In this document: piece by piece, positions 32,865-40,865 of the stretch
Layout: every line of letters starts with the position of its first letter
Position numbering within the stretch: the stretch's first letter is position 1
Origin: CAIMFV01 sp040757715
GTDB taxonomy: Bacteria; Pseudomonadota; Alphaproteobacteria; Caulobacterales; Caulobacteraceae
Length of the DNA stretch: 64,000 nucleotides
Reading direction: 5' to 3'
Assembly (NCBI GenBank): GCA_040757715.1
Contig: JBFLWS010000014.1
Span: 26,214 to 90,213 of the forward strand
Program-made: the position numbers and the translations under genes
The notes under the pieces: model-generated
What the model was told of the DNA's origin: nothing
What the model saw: the letters and a program-made list of their open reading frames with translations, nothing else
Databases searched by the model: none

Positions 32865-34684
32865 CCCGCAGCAACGATTTCGTCGTCAAGTTCGCCAATG
32901 TGAACGGTTCCGGCTCGGCCAGCGCCAACGGCCTGTTCGCCAAGTCGATCTTGCGCATGGGCGTGCCGGTGGCCGCCCGCAACATCTTCCCCTCCAACAT
33001 CCAGGGCATGCCCACCTGGTTCGAGGTGCGCGTGTCGGAGGCCGGCCATCTCGGTCGCCGCGGCGGGGTGGATTTGATGGTCGCCCTGAACCCACAGACC
33101 TGGGCCCGGGACGTGGCCGAGATCGAGCCCGGCGGCTATCTGCTGCACGATTCCACCAAGCCGGTCCCGCCGGACACGCGATCCGACATCACCATCATCG
33201 GCGTGCCGCTCACCGAGATCTGCAACGCGGCCTATACGGACCCGCGCCAGCGCCAGCTGATGAAGAACATCGTCTATCTCGGCGCGCTGTCGGCCCTGCT
33301 CGACATCGACCAGAGCGTAATCGAGGCCCTGCTCACCGAGCAGTACAAGTCGAAGCCGAAGCTCGTTCAGTCCAACATCGAGGCGCTGAAGTTCGGCCGC
33401 GACTATGTGGAGAAGCACATCGCCCCCATCGGCCTGAAGGTGCGCCGGGCGGACAAGGTGGGCGATCGCATCTATGTGGACGGCAACACCGCCGCGGGCC
33501 TCGGCGCCGTCTATGGCGGGGCGACTGTCTGCGCCTGGTACCCCATCACCCCGTCCACGTCCCTGGCCGAAGCCTTCACCGAGTTCTGCCACGACTATCG
33601 AGTGGACGCCGAAACCGGCAAGGCCAAGTTCGCCATCGTCCAGGCGGAGGACGAGATCGCCTCCATCGGCATGGTGGTGGGGGCGGGCTGGAACGGGGCG
33701 CGGGCCTTCACCTGCACCTCCGGGCCCGGCGTCTCGCTGATGCAGGAGTTCATCGGCCTCTCCTACTTCGCGGAGATTCCGGCGGTGATCTTCGACGTGC
33801 AGCGCGGCGGGCCCTCCACCGGCATGCCCACCCGCACCCAGCAGTCGGACCTGCTCTTGGCCGCCTACGCCTCCCACGGCGACACCAAGCACGTGCTCCT
33901 CTTGCCGCAGGACCCCACCGAATGCTTCGAGATGGGGGCCCAGGCCTTCGACCTCGCCGACCGGCTGCAGACCACGGTCTTCGTCATGCTCGACCTCGAC
34001 ATCGGCATGAACGACTGGCTCACCGCGCCCTTCCAGTGGGATGACGCCCGCCAGCTCGATCGCGGCAAGGTCATGACCTATGAGGAGCTGGAGGCGGGCA
34101 AGGACTTCGGCCGCTATCTCGACGTGGACGGCGACGGCATTCCCTACCGCACCTATCCCGGCGTGCACCCGAACCGCGGCAGCTATTTCACGCGCGGCAC
34201 CTCGCGCAACCCCTACGCCCGCTACAGCGAGGAGGGCGCGGTCTATGTGGACAACATGCAGCGCTTGTTGCGCAAGTTCGACACGGCGAAGCTGCTCGTC
34301 CCGCCGCCAGTGCTCAAGAAGGCCAAGGCCAAGACCAAGCTCGGCGTGATCTATTACGGCTCCACCAGCCCGGCCATGGATGAGGCGCTGGAGGTGCTGG
34401 CCGCGTCCGGCCATGCGCTGGACGCCCTGCGCGTGCGGGCCTTCCCCTTCTGCGACGCGGTGTATGACTTCATCGCCACCCACGACCAGGTGTTCGTGGT
34501 GGAGCAGAACCGCGACGCCCAACTGCGCACCCTCATCGTCACCGAGGGCGGGGTGGACCCGGCCAAGCTGCCCGCCGTGCTGCATTATGATGGGACGCCC
34601 ATCACCGCCCGCTTCATCGTCCGCGAGATCGCCCAGCGCCTCGGCGTCGCCGTCGGCGCCAAGGTCTCGGAGATCGCTCAATGA
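32849..34684 (+). CDS. korA: 2-oxoacid:acceptor oxidoreductase, alpha subunit with fused gamma domain
   Basis: The 611-residue protein starts with the gamma domain (VKFANVNGSGSASANGLFAKS, GMPTWFEVRVSEAGHLGRRG) and continues with the alpha domain (GNTAAGLGAVYGGATVCAWYPITPSTSLAE). Next is the CoA/pyrimidine-binding middle (AGWNGARAFTCTSGPGVSLMQEF). This gamma-alpha fusion is typical of KorA proteins. With KorB it would oxidatively decarboxylate 2-oxoglutarate or another 2-oxoacid to the acyl-CoA, reducing ferredoxin or the FAD subunit. Start MPSPLTRSN at 32849 overlaps the upstream gene; its end overlaps korB by 4 bp. Confidence 0.9.
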   Translation: MPSPLTRSNDFVVKFANVNGSGSASANGLFAKSILRMGVPVAARNIFPSNIQGMPTWFEVRVSEAGHLGRRGGVDLMVALNPQTWARDVAEIEPGGYLLHDSTKPVPPDTRSDITIIGVPLTEICNAAYTDPRQRQLMKNIVYLGALSALLDIDQSVIEALLTEQYKSKPKLVQSNIEALKFGRDYVEKHIAPIGLKVRRADKVGDRIYVDGNTAAGLGAVYGGATVCAWYPITPSTSLAEAFTEFCHDYRVDAETGKAKFAIVQAEDEIASIGMVVGAGWNGARAFTCTSGPGVSLMQEFIGLSYFAEIPAVIFDVQRGGPSTGMPTRTQQSDLLLAAYASHGDTKHVLLLPQDPTECFEMGAQAFDLADRLQTTVFVMLDLDIGMNDWLTAPFQWDDARQLDRGKVMTYEELEAGKDFGRYLDVDGDGIPYRTYPGVHPNRGSYFTRGTSRNPYARYSEEGAVYVDNMQRLLRKFDTAKLLVPPPVLKKAKAKTKLGVIYYGSTSPAMDEALEVLAASGHALDALRVRAFPFCDAVYDFIATHDQVFVVEQNRDAQLRTLIVTEGGVDPAKLPAVLHYDGTPITARFIVREIAQRLGVAVGAKVSEIAQ

Positions 34685-35736
34685 CCTATATCGCCAAGCC
34701 GAAGCTGCACCATCCGAGCTTGTCCAAGAACGCCCTCGGCTTCACCCGGCGGGACTATGAGGGGTCGATCTCCACCCTCTGCGCCGGCTGCGGCCACGAT
34801 TCCATCAGCTCGGCGATCATCCAGGCGGTCTATGAGCTCGACCTGCCGCCGCACCGCATCGCCAAGCTGTCGGGCATCGGCTGCTCTTCCAAGACGCCGG
34901 ACTATTTCCTTGGCAATTCGCACGGCTTCAACAGCGTGCACGGGCGCATGCCCTCGGTGCTCACCGGCGCCAACCTCGCCAATCGCGAGCTGATCTATCT
35001 CGGCGTCTCCGGCGACGGGGACAGCGCCTCCATCGGCTTTGGCCAATTCGCCCACTCCATCCGGCGGGGCGTGAACATGACCTACATCGTGGAGAACAAC
35101 GGGGTCTATGGCCTCACCAAGGGCCAGTTCTCGGCCACCTCGGACAAGGGCTCCAAGTCCAAGCGAGGCGTGGCCAACCACGACTCGCCCATCGACCTGG
35201 TGAGCGTGGCGTTGCAGCTGGGCGCCACCTTCGTGGCCCGGAGCTTCTCCGGCGACAAGAAGCAGCTGACGCCGCTGATCAAGGCGGCCCTGCGCCACCA
35301 GGGCTCGGCCTTCATCGATTGCCTCAGCCCCTGCATCCAGTTCAACAACCACACCGGCTCCACCAAGAGCTACGACTATGTGCGCGAGCACAATGAGGCG
35401 GTGAACCGGCTGGATGTGATCACCCCGCGGGCGCCGCTCAGCATCGATCATGAGCCGGGAACCACCCAGCTCGTCACCCAGCATGACGGCTCGGTCCTGT
35501 CGCTGCACAAGCTCGGCGAGCACTACGATCCGTCAGACCGGGTGGCGGCGCTGAACTATCTTGGCGAGCGCCACGCCCTAGGCGAGATCGTCACCGGCCT
35601 CTTGTTCGTCGATCCCGCCGCGGAAGATCTGCACGAGGGTCTTGGCACGGTGGCGCGCCCGCTGAACAGTCTCGGCACGACTGACCTTGTCCCCGGCGCC
35701 CAGGCGCTGGACGCGCTGAACGCCTCGCTGCGCTGA
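34681..35736 (+). CDS. korB: 2-oxoacid:acceptor oxidoreductase, beta subunit (TPP-binding)
   Basis: The 351-residue beta subunit binds thiamine diphosphate: GDGDSASIGFGQFAHSIRRG followed by NMTYIVENNGVYGLTKGQ is the TPP motif. The N-terminal STLCAGCGHDS and GIGCSSKTPDYF hold cysteines that bind the 4Fe-4S cluster. Two-subunit KorAB enzymes of this type often tolerate some oxygen and, in mycobacteria, can work beside or instead of 2-oxoglutarate dehydrogenase. Here it is the last of three overlapping genes. The product acyl-CoA (succinyl-CoA is likely) is inferred from subunit type. Confidence 0.92.
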   Translation: MTYIAKPKLHHPSLSKNALGFTRRDYEGSISTLCAGCGHDSISSAIIQAVYELDLPPHRIAKLSGIGCSSKTPDYFLGNSHGFNSVHGRMPSVLTGANLANRELIYLGVSGDGDSASIGFGQFAHSIRRGVNMTYIVENNGVYGLTKGQFSATSDKGSKSKRGVANHDSPIDLVSVALQLGATFVARSFSGDKKQLTPLIKAALRHQGSAFIDCLSPCIQFNNHTGSTKSYDYVREHNEAVNRLDVITPRAPLSIDHEPGTTQLVTQHDGSVLSLHKLGEHYDPSDRVAALNYLGERHALGEIVTGLLFVDPAAEDLHEGLGTVARPLNSLGTTDLVPGAQALDALNASLR

Positions 35737-35819
35737 GGCGCGCGCGGATGGGCGCCCGTCGGCGCCCGCCTTACCTGCGGAATTTAGCGCCGTCGGGAAG
35801 CGTCGGCATGCCCTGCGCG

Positions 35820-35842
35820 CGATTGCCAGCGCATGGCAATCG
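35820..35842. promoter_or_regulatory. perfect 9-bp-arm palindrome downstream of korB
   Basis: CGATTGCCA and TGGCAATCG flank GCGCA. It is 84 bp past korB and about 140 bp before the AT-rich orphan gene. No T-run follows, so it may be an operator, or a weak terminator/mRNA stabiliser for the kor operon. Confidence 0.4.
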
Positions 35843-35984
35843 TTCGCGTTTCATCCGTGAAACATTATCACAATAGATACACAAAATTACCTTCTGGACA
35901 CTTCAGGTAATCGTCAATAACCTGTCTGTGTACATTTTAAGTCGGGGGCGATGCGCTGTATTGTTAACGTGAGCGACGTCGTAT

Positions 35985-36521
35985 ATGTCAAAATCGATCA
36001 TAGTTCAGAAGTTCATCGCTGAGCGCGAAAGATACTCCAATAACCATCCACAACTTGTGCGCGTTTATTACGTAGGCGATCGTCCGGAAAACGCGTGCTT
36101 TGCTAATGCAACTCAACGGCAATGTGAAAGTGAACGCAGAATTGGCCCTAAAATCATAGCGGTAAGCGGCTGGCTCATTGACACGTCACGACAAAAACTT
36201 GGCGGGGCAGTAGTTATTCCCCATTGGTGGAACTATAACACTCATAATCATCTCTATTTTGATCACACAAAATTAGCCGATGATCACAATGTTCACTTCG
36301 AATATGTGCTCGATCAGGATTTAAGTCTTTACTACTTCAGCCATCAATTCGAGCTGGCGGGGCCGACGCCCAAATCCCTGATTCGCCGCCGCGGCGCCTG
36401 GATGGAAGTGGTGGAGACCAGCGAAGGCGTTGCGACCCGCGCCTTGGCTGATCTCAGAACCGATCATCTATTCCATCGGATTCGGCGCTCAACCGGGGCG
36501 GAGGCCGACCTCAGACCTTGA
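35985..36521 (+). CDS. orphan protein of unknown function in an AT-rich patch
   Basis: This 178-residue protein is soluble, with no signal peptide or membrane segment. Notable stretches are PQLVRVYYVGDRPENACF, AVVIPHWWNYNTHNHLYFDH and FEYVLDQDLSLYYFSHQFE; aromatic and histidine residues are frequent. I recognise no family. The first two thirds and the upstream 150 bp are clearly AT-rich, but the last 60 codons return to high GC (RRRGAWMEVVETSEGVATRAL), so the gene may be a mosaic or its end may have been rewritten by fusion with native sequence. Its 3' end overlaps a convergent small ORF by 11 bp. Confidence 0.6.
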   Translation: MSKSIIVQKFIAERERYSNNHPQLVRVYYVGDRPENACFANATQRQCESERRIGPKIIAVSGWLIDTSRQKLGGAVVIPHWWNYNTHNHLYFDHTKLADDHNVHFEYVLDQDLSLYYFSHQFELAGPTPKSLIRRRGAWMEVVETSEGVATRALADLRTDHLFHRIRRSTGAEADLRP

Positions 36522-36759
36522 TATCGAGCCCTGCGCCCTTCTGATCCGACTGGACCTTGGTCAGGGCCCTTTGCGCCGCCAACAGCTCCGACTGCACGGC
36601 CGCCTCGTCAGCCGCGATCACCATGGCTGCGGCCTCGCCTTTGACGTCGACGCTGGTTCGCGCCTGCGCCTTGGCCGCCGCCGCCACAACCGCCTGCGCA
36701 GCGGCCTCGTCTTGCAAAAGATTGGGTGAACTCGAGCTCGACGTAATCGCGTTGGTCAT
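36511..36759 (-). CDS. small Ala-rich protein, unknown function (82 residues)
   Basis: The ORF starts with AAAGGCGG six bases before the ATG, so translation is plausible. The protein is low-complexity: a Ser run near the start (SSSSSP), then Ala/Glu-rich helix (EAAAQAVVAAAAKAQAR, EAAAMVIAADEAAVQSELLAAQRALTKVQ). It would form amphipathic helix and has no membrane segment. No family is recognised. It diverges from the ferredoxin operon, and the FNR-like box at 36829 lies 70 bp before its start, so it may share oxygen control. Confidence 0.5.
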   Translation of the reverse strand: MTNAITSSSSSPNLLQDEAAAQAVVAAAAKAQARTSVDVKGEAAAMVIAADEAAVQSELLAAQRALTKVQSDQKGAGLDIKV

Positions 36760-36828
36760 ATGGCCGCCTTTCTTCGCTAACCCCCACGCGTAACTTTCGG
36801 AAGTTGCGCGCTCAGGTGGAGAATCACT

Positions 36829-36842
36829 TTGATCTAAATCAA
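36829..36842. promoter_or_regulatory. perfect FNR/FixK-type binding site
   Basis: TTGAT-CTAA-ATCAA matches the FNR/FixK/Dnr consensus TTGAT-N4-ATCAA at every fixed position; symmetry extends to CTTTGAT / ATCAAAG. It lies 95 bp before the ferredoxin gene and 70 bp before the divergent small ORF. A low-oxygen regulator of the Crp/FNR family probably acts here. Confidence 0.75.
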
Positions 36843-36863
36843 AGATGACGCCGGCGTCATCTT
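36842..36863. promoter_or_regulatory. perfect 22-bp palindrome next to the FNR box
   Basis: Each half is AAGATGACGCC or its exact complement, with no spacer. It shares one base with the FNR box. A second dimeric regulator could bind beside FNR; the site is 74 bp before the ferredoxin start codon. Confidence 0.55.
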
Positions 36864-36937
36864 CTACGCTTCAGGCTCAAAGCGGCCGCTGGCGATCCGC
36901 CTGACAGAGCCGCGTCAGGGAGCGAACGAAGACCTAC

Positions 36938-37258
36938 ATGGCCAAGGTGACCTTTATCGAGCGCTGCGGCGCCGAACGCGTGGTGGATGCGCCGAATGGC
37001 GTGTCAGTGCTGGACGGCGCGCACCGCATTTCCCTCGAAGGCGTGGACGGAGACTGCGGCGGCGCTTGCGCCTGCGGCACATGCCACATCTATGTGGAGG
37101 GCGGCTGGTATGACCGCCTGCCAGCCCCCGAAGAGATCGAGCGCGAGATGCTCGCCTTCGCCTGCGATGTGCAGGCCAACAGTCGTCTCGCCTGCCAGAT
37201 CAAGCTCAACGACAGCCTCGACGGGCTCGTCGTGCGCGCGCCCGTGCGCCAGTACTGA
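36938..37258 (+). CDS. 2Fe-2S ferredoxin (adrenodoxin / FdVI type)
   Basis: The 106-residue electron carrier has the ligand set Cys40-x5-Cys46-x2-Cys49 and Cys86 (DGDCGGACACGTCHIY, SRLACQIKL), the vertebrate-type/ISC ferredoxin pattern. Two extra cysteines (44, 76) are also present. It is 42 bp upstream of the di-iron protein gene in the same direction, with GGAGGAG before that gene. The natural reading is that it donates electrons to the di-iron protein. The operon is preceded by an FNR-type site and a 22-bp palindrome. Confidence 0.93.
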   Translation: MAKVTFIERCGAERVVDAPNGVSVLDGAHRISLEGVDGDCGGACACGTCHIYVEGGWYDRLPAPEEIEREMLAFACDVQANSRLACQIKLNDSLDGLVVRAPVRQY

Positions 37259-37300
37259 GTCGAAAAACCCACAATAAGTCTAACCAAAGAGGAGGAGCGT

Positions 37301-38395
37301 ATGTCGGTCGCGAACACGTCGAACGAAGTGATCAAGGGCGCCTGGAAGGTCTCGATGACCCCGGACGATTATTACAAGGAAGCCCTGGATATCGCCTGGA
37401 AGTTCTCCTACGCCCTATCCGGCGACAAGGTGGAGGACCTCTACAAGCGCGCCAAGCAGAACCAGTGGGACTCCGATGAGTTCCTGCCCTGGGACACCGA
37501 AGTGGACCCCTCGCGGCCGTTGATCAACGACCGTTCCGACCCCTACCACCGCATGCCGTTCTTCGCGAAGCTGTCCAAGTCGCAGCAGGAGACCTTCACC
37601 GCCCACTCCACCGCCCAGCTCTTGTCGCAGTTCCTGCACGGCGAGCAAGGGGCGCTGATGACCGCGGCCTGCGTCACCCACTCCGTGCCCGACGCCACCG
37701 CCAAGCTCTACGCCGCCACCCAGACCATGGATGAGGCGCGGCACGTGGAGGTCTACGCCAAGTATTGCGACAAGATCGCCATGGTCTATCCCATGTCGCC
37801 CTGGCTGAAGGCGCTCATTGACGCCACCCTGAAGTCGGGCCGCTATGAGAAGATCATGATCGGCATGAACATGATCGTGGAGGGCCTGGCGCTAGGCGCT
37901 TTCAACAACATGTACCGCACCACCCAGTGCCCGCTGTTGAAGAAGCTGACCTTCAACGTCATGCGCGACGAGAGCCGGCACGTGTCCTTCGGCCACGTCT
38001 ATCTGGGACCGGTGATCGCCAAGCTGCCCGAGGACGAGCGCGAGGACCTGGCCAATTTCGCCTTCGCCGCCGTGAACATCCTGGTCAACGGCGCGGGCGT
38101 GGGCGGCACCCTCGCCAATCGCGTGGACCCCGGCTTCATGGAAGTGCTGGCCAACAGCAACATCGACCCGGATGACTTCTTCAAGGGCATGGAAGAGGCG
38201 CAGGCCTTGGGCATCGCCGGCGAACTGCCGCCGGGCCAAATCCACGCCGTGGACGACCTGATGCTTCCGGCCCTGGCGCGCGTCGGGCTGCTCACCCCCA
38301 CCGTGCGCAAGAAGTACGAAGAGGCCGGGATCAAGATCACCGACGATCCGCGCATCCTGCACGCCATGGAAGGCGGGCAGCCCATCGCCGCCTGA
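37301..38395 (+). CDS. ferritin-like di-iron protein, probable oxygenase, substrate unknown
   Basis: The 364-residue protein carries a complete di-iron ligand set in two ExxH pairs: Glu115, Glu145-x2-His148 (MDEARHVEVYAKY), Glu194 and Glu224-x2-His227 (RDESRHVSFGHVYLG). This spacing fits R2-like oxidases and AurF-type N-oxygenases. No family name is certain. It follows a 2Fe-2S ferredoxin, the expected reductant for such an oxygenase. The operon ends in a strong terminator. The FNR-type promoter site implies oxygen control of an oxygen-using enzyme. Start MSVANTSNEV has GAGGAG upstream. Confidence 0.82.
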   Translation: MSVANTSNEVIKGAWKVSMTPDDYYKEALDIAWKFSYALSGDKVEDLYKRAKQNQWDSDEFLPWDTEVDPSRPLINDRSDPYHRMPFFAKLSKSQQETFTAHSTAQLLSQFLHGEQGALMTAACVTHSVPDATAKLYAATQTMDEARHVEVYAKYCDKIAMVYPMSPWLKALIDATLKSGRYEKIMIGMNMIVEGLALGAFNNMYRTTQCPLLKKLTFNVMRDESRHVSFGHVYLGPVIAKLPEDEREDLANFAFAAVNILVNGAGVGGTLANRVDPGFMEVLANSNIDPDDFFKGMEEAQALGIAGELPPGQIHAVDDLMLPALARVGLLTPTVRKKYEEAGIKITDDPRILHAMEGGQPIAA

Positions 38396-38401
38396 CCCCA
38401 G

Positions 38402-38440
38402 CGGGCGCCGGCCCCCTCCCCCGCCGGCGCCCGTTTTTTT
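38402..38440 (+). terminator. strong intrinsic terminator after the di-iron operon
   Basis: Perfect 11-bp GC arms CGGGCGCCGGC / GCCGGCGCCCG with a C-rich loop lead into seven T. It begins 6 bp past the di-iron gene stop codon. Confidence 0.92.
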
Positions 38441-38533
38441 GCACCCCAGCCAGGACAATCGCCCCTAGCGGCGCGAAGCTTTTGCAGTCTAGTCTCCACC
38501 GAAACCTGTACGCATCGCTGGTGGAGCGCTTTC

Positions 38534-40831
38534 ATGTCCCTACGCCCTGTTCTCGCCGTCGCCGTGTCGACGGCCGCCCTCGCCATGGCTGTCGCCGCGC
38601 AGGCGGCGGACAAGTCCGCCCCCTTGCTCGGCTTCTCAGCGGAGGGCGCCGCCAAGGAGCGCTCGCTGGAGCAGAGCTTTGATCAGGCCCTAAGCGCCGA
38701 GGCCATGCGCCAGCGCCTGGAATTCATGGCCGCGGAGCCGAACCACGTGGGCTCGGCCCATGACAAGCTGCTGGCGGAGTGGAGCCTCGCCCAGTTCAAA
38801 TCCTGGGGCTGGGACGCGCACATCGAGACCTTCGAGGTGCTCTATCCGACGCCGCTGGCGGAATCGCTTGAACTCGTCGGCCCGACGCCCTTCAAGGCCG
38901 CCCTGCATGAGACCGAGGTTGCAGGCGACCGCACCTCCGGCAAGACCAAGGACGCCCTGCCGCCCTATGTGGCCTATCAGGGCGACGGGGACGTCACCGC
39001 CGGCCTTGTCTATGTCAATTACGGCATGCCCGACGACTACAAGGCCCTGGAGCGCCAGGGCGTCAGCGTGAAGGGCAAAATCGTCATCGCCCGTTACGGC
39101 GCAGGCTGGCGCGGGCTGAAGCCGCAGCTGGCGCAGGAACACGGCGCGGTGGGCTGCATCATCTATTCGGACCCGGCCGACGACGGCTACGCCACGGACG
39201 AGGTCTGGCCCAAGGGCGCCGAGCGGCCGCCGCAAGGGGTGCAGCGCGGCTCGGTGCAGAAGATGATGATCTATCCGGGCGACCCGCTCACGCCTGGCGT
39301 CGCCGCCACCAAGGACGCCAAGCGGCTCACGCGCGAAACCGCCGAGACCATCCTCAAGATCCCGGCCCTGCCCATCTCCTACGCCGACGCCAGGCCGTTC
39401 CTGGAGGCCATGGACGGGCCGATCGCGCCGAAGAATTTCCGCGGCGCCCTGCCGATCACCTACCACCTGGGCGGCGGCGATACGGGCCCCAAGGCGCATC
39501 TGCTGGTGAAGTCGGACTGGAGCCTCAAGACCATCTACGACGTGGTGGCCGTGCTGAAGGGCTCGCAATATCCGGATCAGTGGGTGCTGCGCGGCAATCA
39601 CCACGACGGCTGGGTGTTCGGCGCCACTGATCCCCTGTCCGGTCAGGTGGCCCTGATGGAGGAGGCCAAGGCCATCGGGGTCCTGGCCAAGACCGGCTGG
39701 CGGCCCAAGCGCACCCTCGTCTATCTCAGCTGGGACGCTGAAGAGCCGGGCCTGATCGGCTCCACCGAATGGGCCGAAGCCCACGCCGAGGAGCTGTCCA
39801 AGAAGGCGGTGCTCTACTTGAATTCGGACGTCAATCTGCGCGGCCTCTTCGACGCCGAGGGCAGCCACAGCCTGCAGGCCCTGGTGAACGGCGCCACCGC
39901 CGACGTGAAGGACCCGGAAACCGGCGTCTCCGTGTCGGACCGCCTGCGCGGCGTGGTGCAGGTTGAAGCCGCTGCTCCCAACGCCCGTCCGGAGTTGAAG
40001 GCGGCCGCCAAGGCCGCGGCGAGCGGCGGCGAACTCTTGCTGGGCGCGCTTGGCTCGGGTTCGGACTACACCGCCTTCATCGGCCATCTGGGCGTGGCCT
40101 CGCTCAATCTCGGCTTCGGCGGCGAGGGGCAAGAAGGCGGCGTCTATCACTCCATCTATGACAGCTACGACCACTTCATCCGCTATGGCGATCCGAAGTT
40201 AGAGTACGAGGTGGCGCTGGCCCAGGTGGCCGGCCGGGTGATGCTGCGCGCCGCAGACGCCGAGGCCCCGCCTCTGCGCTTCACCAGCTTCGCCGAGACG
40301 GTGGAGCGCTATGTGGCCGACTTGAAGCACCTCCGCGAGCAGATGAAGGAACGCGAAGAGACCGACGCCAAGCTGCGCTCCGCCAAGGCCTATGAGCTGG
40401 CGTCCGACCCGCTGCACCCCACCTATGCGCCCAAGCCCGAGGCTCCGGTGCAGGCGGTGGACTTCACCCCGCTGGACAAGTCCGTGACCCGGCTGAAGGC
40501 CAGCGCGGCGGCCTTCGACAAGGCCTTCGCCGACAAGGCCGGCGTGCTCTCCAAGGCGCAGACCAAGGCGCTGCAGGGCCTCATGCTGGGCGCCGAGCGC
40601 GACCTCTTGCTGGAGGGCGGCCTGCCCGGCCGGCCTTGGTTCCGTCACGCCATCTACGCCCCCGGCATGCTCACCGGCTACGCGCCCAAGACCGTGCCCG
40701 GCGTGCGCGAAGCCATCGAGAGCCGGCGCTGGTCGGAGGCCGACGCCTATGCGGTGAAGACCGCCGCCGCGCTTGACGCCTACGCCGCCCGCCTCGACAA
40801 GGGGACTGCGCTGATCATAGCGTCGAAATAA
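38534..40831 (+). CDS. secreted M28-family zinc metallopeptidase (glutamate carboxypeptidase II-like)
   Basis: The 765-residue protein begins with a signal peptide (LRPVLAVAVSTAALAMAVAA, cleavage after AQA) and has the domain order of the PSMA/GCPII group: a PA insert domain (YVNYGMPDDYKALE, GKIVIARYGAGWRG), the M28 catalytic core and a C-terminal dimerisation helix region. Zinc ligands are seen in LRGNHHDGWVFGATDPLSG, SWDAEEPGLIGS and YHSIYDSYDHF. It probably acts in the periplasm as a dipeptidase or carboxypeptidase. The APC permease that follows 34 bp later could take up the released amino acids. Confidence 0.92.
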   Translation: MSLRPVLAVAVSTAALAMAVAAQAADKSAPLLGFSAEGAAKERSLEQSFDQALSAEAMRQRLEFMAAEPNHVGSAHDKLLAEWSLAQFKSWGWDAHIETFEVLYPTPLAESLELVGPTPFKAALHETEVAGDRTSGKTKDALPPYVAYQGDGDVTAGLVYVNYGMPDDYKALERQGVSVKGKIVIARYGAGWRGLKPQLAQEHGAVGCIIYSDPADDGYATDEVWPKGAERPPQGVQRGSVQKMMIYPGDPLTPGVAATKDAKRLTRETAETILKIPALPISYADARPFLEAMDGPIAPKNFRGALPITYHLGGGDTGPKAHLLVKSDWSLKTIYDVVAVLKGSQYPDQWVLRGNHHDGWVFGATDPLSGQVALMEEAKAIGVLAKTGWRPKRTLVYLSWDAEEPGLIGSTEWAEAHAEELSKKAVLYLNSDVNLRGLFDAEGSHSLQALVNGATADVKDPETGVSVSDRLRGVVQVEAAAPNARPELKAAAKAAASGGELLLGALGSGSDYTAFIGHLGVASLNLGFGGEGQEGGVYHSIYDSYDHFIRYGDPKLEYEVALAQVAGRVMLRAADAEAPPLRFTSFAETVERYVADLKHLREQMKEREETDAKLRSAKAYELASDPLHPTYAPKPEAPVQAVDFTPLDKSVTRLKASAAAFDKAFADKAGVLSKAQTKALQGLMLGAERDLLLEGGLPGRPWFRHAIYAPGMLTGYAPKTVPGVREAIESRRWSEADAYAVKTAAALDAYAARLDKGTALIIASK

Positions 40832-40865
40832 GCGCAAAACGCACCGCCACAGGATCGTTTCCAGC

